NCBI GenBank assembly: GCA_019775845.1 | Contig: JADQAV010000032.1 | Coordinates: 310,001 to 374,000, forward strand | Origin: Myrmaecium sp. VS I D KN 1 | Lineage: Eukaryota; Ascomycota; Dothideomycetes; Valsariales; Valsariaceae | Length of the DNA: 64,000 nucleotides | Direction of reading: 5' to 3' | Shown here: positions 34,049 through 46,027 of the stretch, piece after piece | How positions within the stretch are numbered: position 1 is the first letter of the stretch | How the letters are laid out: every line of letters starts with the position of its first letter | Notes under the pieces: model-generated | Seen by the model: the letters and a program-made list of their open reading frames with translations, nothing else | The model's database searches: none | What the model was told of the DNA's origin: nothing | Translations under genes and position numbers: made by a program

Positions 34049-37000
34049 GTTTGGTGGTGAGTTGATTCCTGGTTTGGTAGTGAGGTCTTTGAAGCTGATG
34101 AGTTCTCTGATGAAGAAGCTTCGTGATGAGGAGGAAGCGGTTTATATACATCTTTCTCCCGTCCTGATTTGGAAGCTGATAATGCTCCAGCGTCTAGCTA
34201 GGGACTATCCTTCGATTCTCAGAGCCAGTCTGTGAGTGGGAAGCCTCCTCGGATTACTATCATGCAAGCTAGAGACTCGTATGGATGGCCGCTTAGCGAA
34301 TCGAAGGTCAGCTGCGTTCACGAGAGGATGTCGAGAGGGACTCGACGGCGTTGTGAGCCATAATCCGATGTCTCTTCCATCTTCGAACGGGAGTTCCGCT
34401 TGACCGCTGCATGCTTACCGATCGTGCTCCTTCGCATCCACAGGGTGAGACGAAGACGACCGGTTAGGAGCGGAACGTGATGTGAGTAGAGGATACAATA
34501 ATCCATGGCTGGCTCTAACCGATATGTATGTTCACACAATAGCTAGCTCATATACGAGGCTTGATGCTACAGCTTATTTTCCCTGGAGATGATAACGAGC
34601 AAACCATGCTTCCCGTTTGCAGCGTACCGTCCCCAGCAACTAGTTTCTGGTCATAGATCTCGCCGGAAAAACCGGCAACGCGATCATTTCATATATTCTC
34701 GGAGTCACGGACCAAATTTCCACTACAGCGCTAATACCGAAAGCATATAAAGCCTTTTTGAGATGAAATCTTAAGCAGTTAGGTTTCCTAAGGCAAACGA
34801 GCCAGGGAGGTCGTAGAACGCTCTTTCATTACCAAACTGTGGGGAAGCAAAGGCAGTTGGGTTTCCTGCCCATACTGCGACGCTTCTACCATCCATCCTG
34901 GCGCTGGCAAAAGAACGATAGTATCCACCCCAGCCTGAAGACGAAGAATGCTTACTGAAGCCTCGGTCAGCAGCTTTCGTTCAAATAGAAAACCCGATAG
35001 CAAGGCCGCTAACGGATCCACGGACACTTTTGTTGCATCTCATTCGAAGCCGCAGTCGTCCGCGTGAGGCTGAAGGAGTCCGAAGCACCAATTGCATGGA
35101 AAGGGCCTGCTTCGATGTGCGGGGAGCGGGTCGGCCCATTGCTCACAGAAACGATCGGCACCAGGAGCCCGCCGTGGATGGTCGATGGCATCACGTTCGA
35201 TGGGGAAACGGATCGCCGCTGGACCTACCACCTGCGCGGAGGAACGAACGGTTCGGGCAGATCTGCATGCAGAGAGCGGCGGTGGATCATGATGGGGGTT
35301 CCGAAAAGGGTGATTGATAGTTCAGCAATGCTGTCAGGTCTGTGATTGGAGGCCGCGTCGCGGTTCCTCTAGTTGGAAAAGCTTGTGGCTTTGGGCTGCT
35401 ATGTCGCTTACCGTGGGACAAGGCTGTATCCAGGGGTAGGCAGCTTTGTTCGTGCCTCAAAGTCTGCAGTACGACCTCTGGAATGGCCAGAGACCGGTAC
35501 GTGGCTTCCTCTCCGGCATTTTTCACGCCGTGAATATCAAAGGGTGACTGCGTGAGCACGTGAGTAAGCACCAGCGCAGGTCACGTACCATCCGGCCGAG
35601 CGAATGAAGCAGAGCCAACTTTAAGACGTCAGATAGAGAACCTCGATCGCGTTGCAAGTGAGACCATCGACTGACGGGAAACACGCGGGGTAAGCGGACT
35701 CCGGGATCGTCTGCTGAGTATAGCGGTTCCTGCACCTGTGCCTAATCAAGCTCTTCGTGCCTTGCATGCATGCTCGCTTGCTTGCTGACTGATACCGGCA
35801 TCCCTGATGCTTAACAGACACCGTGCCGGGGACAAGCAAAAGCTTACCGTTGCTTAGCTCTTACGAACGAGTGGAGGGAACAAGGCCGAGAGGCTCGTGA
35901 TCTGGAGGAAGTGAGACACTTCCGTAGCGTCGGCAAGGGTGTGGATGCCCATCTAGACCTGGCGGTAATGTGCATCTAGTGACCGAGTATAATGGTGGTT
36001 ATCACCTCGGTATGTGTACACACGTGGTATCTGTTTTTGGTGTCGCGAACTGATGCATGTCAGCAGGTGAATACGGTATTGTGTGGATTAATAACCATTA
36101 GCACACCATCTTTATCGACGCCGTTGGTAAGTCAGCCTTGTCTTATACATTTGCTTCGTCTCTTCCTTCCCCTTCTTTTCTTTATTTATTAGCCACACTC
36201 CTCGCTGGCCTACATGAGCAACGGGAAAGCTTCGCTTTATCTTCCAAGCTGGACATCACGACACATCATTAATTGTCGACAGCTAGCTTACTATACCACT
36301 CAATTGGAGTCTCCTCCTAAAATTCTTACACATCTTCTCTCTTCGCCGTGAACAACAGGATCACTCGACTCGCTCGTACATTACATGCCTCAAAGGCCAG
36401 GCTCCCCATCCTATACCTTCACACCTCAGCCCCTCCGTCTTCACATCGCCCAAAACAGCCAATGATGCGATAGGGCCGGCAGAAGCAGCCCTGGCGAAAA
36501 TATCACCGGCCGGGTGTGGCTGGTCGATCCCACGTGAGCCCGTTGGCCGTGGGGGCGGTCCCCGTCCCCATCCCCGTCCCCACCAAATCCCCGCTTGAGA
36601 TCCTTCCGGGCGAATCCTCTCGGTCGGTCACTCTCGCCCTCAACAAGACCACTTTGCCTTGACGGGATGAAGTTTTTGCTTCGCTGTGACTTGGACTTCC
36701 TCTCACCTGGCACTGAAGCGCCACACTTTTGCTGCTGGGAAAGGGTGAGGGTGCGGCCGCTGCCGATGCTCGGTATCTATTCCTCGGCAACCCGTCTGAC
36801 AGCGTGCACGAGTCATGGATTGAGGATCGAGCGACCGGGCCACGCACCAGCGGAGCGAGGGATGCCAAGCCGAGCCGGCACCGGGAAAGATGCGATTCGC
36901 TCTCTTCGGCTCCAGCCTTGAGTGGCCCGATGATAGACGAGAGCGGCGAGGAAGAGAACGCAAGGAGAGAGAGAGAGGGGGGGGACGAAACCTATCACAT

Positions 37001-37777
37001 CAAGCAAAAATCATCTCTTTCCGTCCTGATACATACATACATCCCTTGCAAAAAGCCCACCAGAACAACAACGCAGCAAGCACAAACGCATCGCCCTTTG
37101 AAAGGGAAAGGGATCCACCGCTCACGGCCCCCGCGCCCCAAAAACCGACCGCCGATCAACCGACAGCGACCATCCTCCATCCTCCATCCTCAAAGCTCCA
37201 AAACGAACGGACATGACTGACGCAGATGGAGAAATAGCCCACCACCACCGCGATGGAGATCCTTCGTCGAGCTTTCCTGATAAATATAGGATCGGATCCG
37301 GCAAAACCGGCAAGTCCTCCCCTCTCCTCGCACCCCATCTGCGCGCGCGCTCCTCTTTAAGATGACCCGTCGCTTGCATGGCCCCCTCTCCACGCCCTCG
37401 CGCTGGTTTCTTCGATTCTTTTTTCTTTTTCAAAACTCCATAGGCTTCGGTCGTCCTTTTCTGCCCTTCCTTCTTCTGCCATCGGGGGGTTCGTGCTTCG
37501 CATTCCACGTGTGATGATAAGATAGACTCGAGCTCCACCCAGTTTCCAACACCGTTCACATCCTCCAAGAACAAGCGTCCACACACCACATTGCAGGAGT
37601 GAAAAAACACTCGCAAGCCATCCAGACCAACCCCACACCTCTCTCCGCAACCCCCCAAACCCCTTCCAGAAAGGGCCCCTGTTCGAAACCAAACCGATCT
37701 TAGGGGAAGAAAAAGAAGCGAAGGAGGCAGAGCAGAAACCCCGCCAAAAGGAAAAGGAAAAAAAAAAAAAAAAAGCC
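34049..37777. other. Gene-poor stretch continuing to the Cys-rich membrane gene
   Basis: About 3.7 kb with no supported gene. The first 2.3 kb looks like the degraded DNA upstream of 33.4 kb; short frames such as minus-strand 34788-35027 and 35287-35571 are unrecognised. From about 36.4 kb the sequence returns to GC-rich DNA typical of the window, probably the promoter and leader of the next gene, ending in a 19-base A run just before its ATG. Confidence 0.45.
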
Positions 37778-38168
37778 ATGGCGAACCTCTCCGCACCCTG
37801 CTACTGGACTTCCGGGGTCCCTGCGGCAGACATCTACCCATGCGGACCCACAAACGCCAGCCACCCAGTCGTCAGCTGTTGCGCCATGGGCGACACCTGC
37901 CTAACCGAAGGGCTTTGCCAATCCGGCCAGGGATCCATCGGTAAGAGGAACAGAACACATCCACCCCGTCCCCCCTCCTGTTCACACATGCGCGGACTAA
38001 CACCGCCCTCCGGCTTCCAGACAGCGACACCAGCTACTACGTCGCGAGCTGCACGTCGCGCACGCTCAGCCCGCATAGCGTGTGTTTCCCGGCGCGCTGC
38101 CGGAACGCGACGCTGCCTAATGCGGTGTGGGATGAGGACTCGCGGGTTTGGCGGTGCTGCGGCGCGGC

Positions 38169-38211
<43 letters not shown>

Positions 38212-38751
38212 AGCGACGACGACGACGATGATAATGATGGGTATCCGGGAAGATGTGAGGATGTGGACAGCGCGGAGAACTTCGTGGCCTCGGCGCCCGA
38301 GCTGTTGGAGGCGTATTTCATCGTGACCAATGCGAGTTTGGAGGAGGCGGAGGAGGCGACGACGGAGAGCGCGGGGAGGGCGACGGCGACGGCAACAGCT
38401 TCGATAACAGCTACATCTTCCTCTTCCTCCTCCTCGGGGGACATCAGCACGGGCCAGAAGATCGCGGTGGGATTGGGGGTGGGGTTCGGAATGATCGCGC
38501 TGATGGCGATCGTGACGTTCCTGGTGTTGGTGAAGCGGCGGCAGGTGAAGAAGGCGGATGGCGAGGAGGTCGATGGAGAGAAAGGGGAGCATGCGGACCG
38601 GACAGCTGGCGGAGAGGACGACCACGAACCGCTGCAGCATGCGCCAAGCCACCGCATACCCGAAGAGGCTTCGATGCAGGACGTCTGGTTAGACCGGGGA
38701 GATTCGGAGGAGGTGGAGGTGGCTGAGAACGTCAGGCGAAGTCGTCGTTAG
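37778..38751 (+). CDS. Single-pass Cys-rich membrane protein with poly-Asp tract, two exons
   Basis: Exons 37778-37940 and 38021-38751 give 297 residues. The start context GCCATGG is strong. The N-terminal half has at least ten cysteines (patterns VVSCCAMGDTCL, SCTSRTLSPHSVCFPARC and WRCCG), which fits a common fungal family of predicted surface proteins with a Cys-rich ectodomain. No separate signal peptide is obvious. A GAT/GAC repeat encodes a long acidic tract (about 38167-38236), followed by a Thr/Ser/Ala linker, one membrane helix (KIAVGLGVGFGMIALMAIVTFLVLV) and a basic then acidic cytoplasmic tail. Function unknown; surface sensing or anchoring is a guess from topology. The poly-Asp run is likely length-variable between isolates. 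Confidence 0.8.
38167..38236. repeat. GAT/GAC triplet repeat encoding poly-Asp
   Basis: A run of GAT, later mixed with GAC, inside the extracellular half of the Cys-rich membrane protein. It encodes more than 15 aspartates interrupted by single Gly, Ser and Asn residues. Confidence 0.9.
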
Positions 38752-38907
38752 TATGGCGGGGAATGCATAATGGGCGGTTCGAGAGGGCATCTGCTTGTGT
38801 TAGACATGTTGCGACGGCGTTCAGGCGATTCGCCATCGACGCTTCTGGTGTATCGATATTCTCCCCATCTTCCGCACAGCCCCTTCTTCATAGCTGGATC
38901 CCGCTTT

Positions 38908-39740
38908 TCACCCCCCCTCCGCAATCCGAGACTGGATCGCCTTCCACCCTACGCGCACCACATCCGCCTGCACGCTCCTGCCCAATCGCTCCACCGCCTC
39001 CGCTACAGGCACCAGCTCGGACGCATACAAAAGCTCCTCCGCATCCACCCCCGTGCCCTCGCGCCGCGGTGGCTCGTACCTCTCCGGCTCCATCCGGACG
39101 CGCTCCTGGATCGTCAGATCCGCCGGGTAGGGCGGAGGAGGCACGTACGGCCTCGAGGGCTGCAGCTCGGTCGTCGGGGGAGCTGCGGCCGAGACCGAAG
39201 CGTGGTCGAGCTGGCGATCGAGCTCGGGCGGCAGCGTCTCGGCGACGTACCAGAAGAGCACGTACTGATGCAGGGGCGTCTGCGGGACGAGCTGGGTCCA
39301 CACGGGCTCGGTGACGTAGCGGGAGGGGGGCCGAGCTGGGTCCGGCGTGTGGGGTTGGGGCTGGTTGTGCCGCAAGCGGATGGGGAGCAGGCGGTTGCGG
39401 TAGCCGGACTGGGAGCGAGAGCGGTTGGGGTGAGTTTCGAATGTTGAGGAAACCATGCCGGGTGGAGTCTTCGATCTCTTACCTCTTCGAAGCCCTCACG
39501 TTCCGCGGCCCGTCCGAACTCTTCTCCGGCGTCCCGTCGGCCCTTGGGTAGGAACCAGTAGTGGTCTCGCGTGTGGTAGCAGAGCACCACGCGGGCGGAA
39601 GCGAGATGGAAGATGGCCACCCCGCAGCCAGTGGTGATGTGGGAGGAGTCGAAGTTAGCAACCACGGGCCTGCTGACGGCCGGACGGTGACCTGGGAGGC
39701 TATGGTCGTATAGAGACGCCTTACTTCCGGTATTTGCCAT
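38908..39740 (-). CDS. Nudix hydrolase, two exons
   Basis: Exons 39483-39740 and 38908-39408 encode 252 residues; the 74-base intron has GTAAGA and CAG ends. Nudix enzymes hydrolyse nucleoside diphosphates linked to another moiety using Mg or Mn. The Nudix box begins at Gly67 (GRRDAGEEFGRAAEREGFEE then SGY), so the metal-binding REx3EE glutamates are present; the hydrophobic position after RE is Gly, a mild departure. The box is interrupted by the intron immediately after its last two glutamates. Upstream, GCGVAIFHL and WFLPKG fit the fold. The C-terminal half contains a strand YVLFWYVAETLP, a Pro-rich insertion and a final helix. Substrate cannot be predicted. The gene converges on the Cys-rich membrane gene with only 156 bases between stops. 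Confidence 0.9.
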
Positions 39741-40261
39741 GTTTTTCCGATCAGGAACTGTCGTTTTGTTCGTTAAGAGCGAGCATTGGCGTCAAGGGAA
39801 AGCCTGGAGCAAGTTAACGGCAACTGGTGAAACAGGTGGCATTCATCTATAAGAACCGGAGAAAGTGGATTGATATAACATGCTCGAGATCTGAAAGAGC
39901 AGTAAAGCACGTCAGGTTTCATGAGAAAGGCTGAGGACGAGTTGACGTTGGACAGGGTCAAGGGTCCGATGAAGTCAGCGCTGCTTATGTCATCATAGTT
40001 GATGCCGAAGGCAATCCCTGTTCGGAAAATGGCAATTCTTTTTATTTGATGTGAAAAAAAGGACATTAAATATAAATAAATAGGACAGAGGTATCTCAGA
40101 GAAAAAGAAGCAAGACCACAAAAGTAACCCACTCGCTCGAAGGATGCCCAAACTGACACTGCCAGCATGGGCAACCTTCGACTGCCTCGGCCGTCGTGCA
40201 AGAAAAAGAAAAGCAACAAGGGGAACTCCATCCCACTAGAAAACCACCCTTGATCTTCCCA
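39741..40261. other. Short intergenic spacer
   Basis: Lies between the start of the Nudix gene and the end of the long minus-strand gene. AT-richer in its middle (about 40040-40085), compatible with a 3' flank. No gene seen. Confidence 0.5.
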
Positions 40262-43200
40262 CTAGCCCTTCTTCCCGCCCTTCTTCTTTCCCTTCAGCCT
40301 GTCCGCTTCTTTCTTCTTCTGCCCCTGCGGCTTCTGCTTAGTCCCCTTCCCCTTCCCCTCCTTCTTAAGCTTCTCGCTCCCGAGGCTCGTGGGTAAATCC
40401 GGGTCCTCCTGCTGCGCCTTCAAGATCCAGGATTGATCATTCTCCTGCCGGAACTTCTCCAGCTCCCTCTCGGCCTTGGCCATCTTCTCCGCCGTCGTCA
40501 GATCCCCCTTCCAGCGGTCTTCGCTCGTGAACGCCTCCCCCACCTGCTTCTCCGTCTCCGCGATCCATTCGGCATCGGTCTGGGGAGCCTTCGGGACGAC
40601 CTTGGGCGGCGACGTGACCATCGGGTCATACGGCGCAGGCTTGGGACAGGACACCGGCCCGGAAGCGGCGGCTGCGGCGGCTGCGGCGGTGCGAAGTCTC
40701 CCGCGAGGCTTCTTGATCATGATCCGGACGAGTGTGGTTAATCCGCTGTCGTACAGATCTCCATAGAGATCATCGACCTCCGCCATCAGCTCGCTGTCTG
40801 TCAGAGGTGCTGCAATTGGGCTGTTGGCTCTCGAATCAGGGCTGATCGGGCTTGCGTTTGTCGGAGAAAGCTCATATGGGCTGCTGTATGTCGGAGTCAG
40901 GGCAATCGGGCTGCTGTCCGGCTCGCTGAAGCTGTGAGAGCGCTTCGCAGGGGCGGGTGCGGGCTGAGGCGTAGCGGCAGGCTTCTTTCCGTAGAAGAAA
41001 GCCGCGCTGAGGTTGGACGGTTGCGGCTCCGGCTCAGGCTGCTTCATCGCCTGCATGATCCGAGTGTTGTAGCTCAATCCGGTTCCATTCGCAGCGGCCG
41101 AGCTCTGAGCCTCGTTGGCCTGCGCACCAGGCTGTGGCTGGCCTTTGCCCGCAGCGAACTGCGGTACAACGGACTGGTCGGGCCCCCAATTGTTCTCATC
41201 GTCCTCCATGATCTCACCATCGGAGTAGTCCACGTGATCCTCGACGTACCCTTCCGAGCCCGGAACGACTGAAGTGGCGATAGGCTTCAGGGGGGTCTTT
41301 GGAGGAACTATGGTCAATTGCGGCTTCCCTCCCGAAGCCAATGTCTTCGGAGGAGTCGAGGGGGGGGGGTTTAGTCTGCGCATTCGTATTGAACGAAGGC
41401 AGCCCCGGAATCTGCTGGGAGGTCGACCCGGCCGAGATAGGCTTGTGCTCGGGCCTCATCGAGCTGCTCGTCGTGGGAAATTGGCCTGTATTACCGAAAC
41501 CGCTGAAGCCCGACTGCTGCCCGGTCATGGCGGGAACTCCAGAAGACCAGGGCGCTGCCGATGTGAAGGGCGACGGATGAGGTGCATTCTGTGTTTGCGC
41601 CTGGTTGCCGGTCTTCAAGAATGGGTTGATCGCCCATGTATTTCCAACAGCTGGCTTCTGCACGGGATTGAAGGGCGCGGGTTCCTGCTTCACCGTTCCG
41701 AATGGGTTGTTGTTGATTTGAGTAGCCGGAGCGGCGAAAGGTTGCGCAGATGAGCTCTGAGCCGGCTGCACGTCGCCGCGTACAAGCCTCTCGAACAGCG
41801 CAGCCGTTTTGCTGTTATATTTAGAGGCCGGAGCCTGTGTGTTACCCGTAGGCTGCGATGACTGTCTAAATGAGGGCTTTCCAAAGAATGATGGGGCATT
41901 TGATGCATTGGAGGCGGCCGGGCCGGCAGAGGAAATAGCGAAAACGTTGGAGGCAAGCCAGTTGTGTCCTTGGCCACTCGGCTGCCCGAACGAAGGTGCC
42001 TGACTCCCCACCTGAGAAGTTGCAGGGCCGCGCTGTGCATTGCCAAAGGTTGTAACGGCAGGCAGCGAAAATATTTGGAAGAGCCACATCGCTAGCCGGT
42101 CGATCGTCTTCTTCGTCCTTCGGTATACGTCGGCGAGGCATCTGTGGTGCCGATGGAGGTTGCTGCTTGAACGAGCCGAACGCGGTGGTCGAGAGGTTGG
42201 AGCCAAGGTCGAACGTACTCTTTCCGAAGAATGAATTAATATTCGCCTTGCTCGCCTGCTCGAAGAAGTTGGGTCTGCCAGAAGGTACTTGTGATGAAGC
42301 CGGCGGTTGCTGAGGAGCATCATCCATCTGTTCGTCCACAACGTTGACGGCTGCTGGTGGCGCTACCGCTTGGATCTGGGGAAGAGGTACGGCTCTACTG
42401 AACGCATTCACCATCTTTTGGCCCTCGTAACCGCCGTCCTCCATCTGCTCATCTTCGGCATCTCCTGCCGCAGCGTTGTCTACGTTGATGTCGCCCATTG
42501 ACACGTCCCCTTCGCCCTCTTCCGTGGCAGCTTGTCGGAAATTATTGCCGCGTTCGGCTGGTCTGGAGGCTTCTGTGTCCATAGCCTCAACGTCCATGGA
42601 GGTACTGGAAGGAGCTTGTGGCAGTCTGATCGGAGTGTTTTCCACAGCCTCAACCTCCATCTCATCTTCGTGTTTGTTTTCTTTCTCGCCCTTTGTGCCG
42701 TTTCCGCCAAACAGACAAGCAAGATTGGATCCCGTAACCTTGGCATTGTCTTCTTTCGGCACCACTGGCTTTGTTTGAGCCTTGATGGCCGTGTTTTCAT
42801 CTGCTTTCGGTTGCTCGCTTATCTTACGAGGCTGCTCGGGCTCCTCAACTGGGCGCGGAGCATCTTTAGGTTGCGGCTTCTGGATAGGCGCGACAACCTC
42901 GACCGGGGTCTTCTTGGGAGCTTCTGGTTTCTTTTCCGGCTCGGGCACAGTTTCCTTCAGAGCCGCTGGCGGTTGTTCAGAGGCAGTGACCGAAGTCTCC
43001 GCCTTCTTACTAAGTCCTGCTGAAGAATCAGCCTCAACCTCCTTTGGGTTAATCTGATCACTCGGCTGAGGTGCTTGAGTAGGAGTGGATTTTTTCCCAG
43101 TGGATGTAAGATTCGCGGACTTGAAAGCCGTGGACTTAGGTTTTGTAACCTTTTGTTGAGTCAATTTTGCATTCGCAGCTTTCGTAATCTTGGAAGCCTT

Positions 43201-44973
43201 CTGGACTACCGTCGGCTTGGACGGCACGGCGTTCGAAGCGACCTTGGCGGGTTCCACTGGATTTTTCTCCGCTGGCTTTTCCTCCACCGGCTTCTTCTCC
43301 GCTGGCTGCTTCTCCGCTGGCTTCGGCTCAACAGACTCCTGCTCCACAGGCCCCTGTTCCGTGGGCTTCTGATCCTCCGGCTTCGGCTCAGCTGGCTTCG
43401 GCTCAACTGGCACCTGTTCTACCGGCTTCTTCTCCGCCGGTTTCTTCTCCGCGGCCTTCTTCTCCGCCGGCTTCTTTTCCGCCGACTTCTTTTCCACCGT
43501 CTTTTTCTCGACTGGCTTCTTTTCCACCGGATTTTGTTTCACCGGCTCGTGCTCCACTGGCTTTGTCTGCTTACGCGACTTCGACGGAGTGTCCAAAGGA
43601 GAAGCAGATCTGCTCTCGGGAACACTAGGAGTAGGTGGTACTTCCGCACGAGTGGCATCCACAGATGGCGCTTCACGAAGCTCAGCGGCGGCCACATCCT
43701 GAGACGATGGCTCCGGGGCTTGCAAAGGCGATAGCAGCGGAGGGAGAGAGTATGCTTGAGGAAGAGCAGGCAGTCGAGTCAACTGCTGCTCTCGGAGCTG
43801 CTGCTCGAGCTGCTCCAATCGAGCCCATACACCCGCGTGCGCTTGCTCGAGCTGCGACATGGCGCTCGTGAGCGTGGCTTGAGTCTCGGTGGCCATGGCA
43901 GTCGTCTTCTCCAGCTCAGCCCGCATGCTCTTGACCTCGTCATCGTGAGCCTTTCTGAGAGCAGCGAATTGCTTAGAGCACGTTAGCTGGAGGATGTTGA
44001 TGGTATTCTCCTCGGCCTTGATCCGTTTCGCAATCTCCTTCAGAACATAATCCCGGAGACCCTTGTGCTTATCCTCATAGGAGGTTTTGAAAGCTTCCAC
44101 CTCTTTTCGGATTTCCGGACCGCTGTCACTGCGCTCTTCCAGAGTCTGTGCGAGCTTCTGGTTAGAGCTCTTCAGGATAGCGATCTCCTTTTCAAGAGCT
44201 TCATGTCGAAGATCATTTGCCTCTCTCTCCTCCTCGCGCTCTTCTGCCGAAGCAATTGCAGCTGCCTTAGTTTCTCGGTGGAACTTCGAAAGCTCTTTGC
44301 TTGTCGCCTTCAACTTGTTGTCCACCGTTTCCTCGAGCTCGTTCATGTCCTCGATGAGTTCGTTGACCCCTCCAATCGTCGTGAAAGATGCTGCCTCGCA
44401 AGTCCCCATGGTCTCTTGAAAGTTGGTGCGAGCCTCCAGCAGCTCGCTCCTGACCTTCTCAAGTCCCTTAAAGAGATTGTGGGCGCTCTTCGCACTCGTT
44501 TCGGCGGTCTTCACGCGACATTCGAGCCCTGCGATCTCGACGTTTTGGCTTTGGATGCGCTCAGTCAGGGTGGTCTGCTCAACCCTCAAATCGCTTGACG
44601 TGAGGGCTTCCGCAATTTTCGCGTCGATCAGCTTTTTGAGAGCGGTTTCCGAGATGAGAGGGTCGAGTGCAGTGACTTCGGGCCACGATGTTGCCGGCTC
44701 AGTGGTTGATGGCGGTGCTCGAGTTTTCTCTGCTTGTGGTTCGACACCCTCGACGGGTTCTTGGTAGGATGACCACAGCCACAGGAAAGCGATCACCGAG
44801 AATGTCAAGCACATAATATGGCCATCTCTGGAGTCGGCGACTGCTAGGAGCTCCTCGGAAATCCCGTACTGTTGGAAGGTGCTGAGGATGAAAATGTTGT
44901 CGCCAGCGAACGATCTGGTAAGACCGAATAGGCCCACAAGGGCTGCCACCAACGCCAGCATGTATGACCACAT
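40262..44973 (-). CDS. Long membrane-anchored coiled-coil protein with Pro/Glu/Lys repeats and FG-rich tail; frame broken twice
   Basis: Read 44973 to about 42080 in one frame, then to about 41365 in a second and to 40262 in a third, this would encode close to 1570 residues. Order: two hydrophobic helices (about 5-21 and 52-68); a long coiled coil (about 130-400); a repeat block (about 470-575) of PxEKKP-type pentads; a Ser/Pro/Glu-rich linker; then an FG-rich region from about residue 900 with phrases such as FFGKSTF, TTFGNAQ, NNNPFG and SGFSGFGN; finally an acidic stretch and a Lys/Gly-rich end. The FG pattern recalls nucleoporins, the helices suggest an ER or nuclear-envelope anchor; I recognise no family. 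Both breaks need one base fewer. The second lies at a run of 10 C (41360-41369), where nine would restore continuity. The first (about 42065-42090) has no homopolymer. Assembly error, a strain mutation or, less likely, two genes are possible. Confidence 0.6.
41360..41369. other. Ten-base homopolymer at a frame break
   Basis: G10 on the plus strand (C10 in the gene). The reading frame before it continues sensibly only in the neighbouring frame after it (PSTPPKTLASGG), so this is the probable site of a one-base insertion or sequencing error. Confidence 0.8.
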
Positions 44974-46027
44974 GTTGGTCTAGTGATAGTCCGAAGGTGA
45001 GGTGGGCGAGTTTGGGGAGGAATATGTTGACACTTTGAAAATGACGATGTTGGGCGACGGTTTTGTTTATGTTGCGCGTTGTTGTCCAACGCTGCTCAAA
45101 CGTTCCGAACGCCTCAGAAATCAATGCATGAATGCTTCGAGAGACAATGTGTGTTTTCGTGGTAACAAGGTGTAGTGATGAAAGTGAGCAGTAGAGATAA
45201 GAGCTCGATGCTTTCGAAGGGGGTGTGGATCTGCAATGTTCGTGGGATGGGTTGACGGTCGAACAATGTCAGTCAGCACTTGGAGGTGTTGTTGTGGAAA
45301 GAAAGAAAGAAAGCGAACAAAAGCGGACGCGATCGACAGTTTTGACAAGGTGTCGCCAAGCCATGAATCCACGGTGACTGGGACATGCAATGGGTTTTCT
45401 CCCCGTTACCAGGTAAGAACTGTGACCGGGACGAGCTGTCGTGGTGAAATCGGCCTGTGAAAGCTGCTTGGTGCCTATTGTGAAGTCCGTGACGGCCTAC
45501 GACTCAGGGTTGCAAGGGTAGTTGGATCAACGGATATGACGAGGGAACGTAGATTGTAACTCTTAACAGTGCAGGCTGTCTCGAGCACGTGAGAACGTGA
45601 ACGAGAAACGGGAGGAGCTTCCACTTTTCGTCAAGCATCACAGAGTGAGCTTGCAGGAGAGATAATAGCTTATGGACGCAAGTTAATTGCTAGAAATCAA
45701 CAGTCGCGAGACCGCGCCTGGTTGCCCGTGGTCGAGACAAAGAAATTTCACTTCGAAGCTCCAGTGTCCTGGGCTCTATCAGCAAGCACACAAACAAGAT
45801 CATCGACACTCTTAGTTCGCGAAAACACGATCGTCGGACAATGATAGGATACGAAAAGAAAGAAAAATGGAGATTAAATCACGGAGGAAACAACAGAGCG
45901 CAGAGTGAAAAGACGATATGTAAGAAGAGGTATGAAAGAGTGAGAATACGATAGCGAGGCGCCATTCGACAGACAGGCACAAGACACAACTCCAAGGAAG
46001 ATCCAAGATAGATAGATAAAAAAAAAA
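44974..46027. other. Intergenic region
   Basis: Upstream region of the long minus-strand gene and 3' flank of the NTF2-like gene. It contains a GAAA run (about 45295-45315) and nine A near 46019-46027. No gene is supported. Confidence 0.5.
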
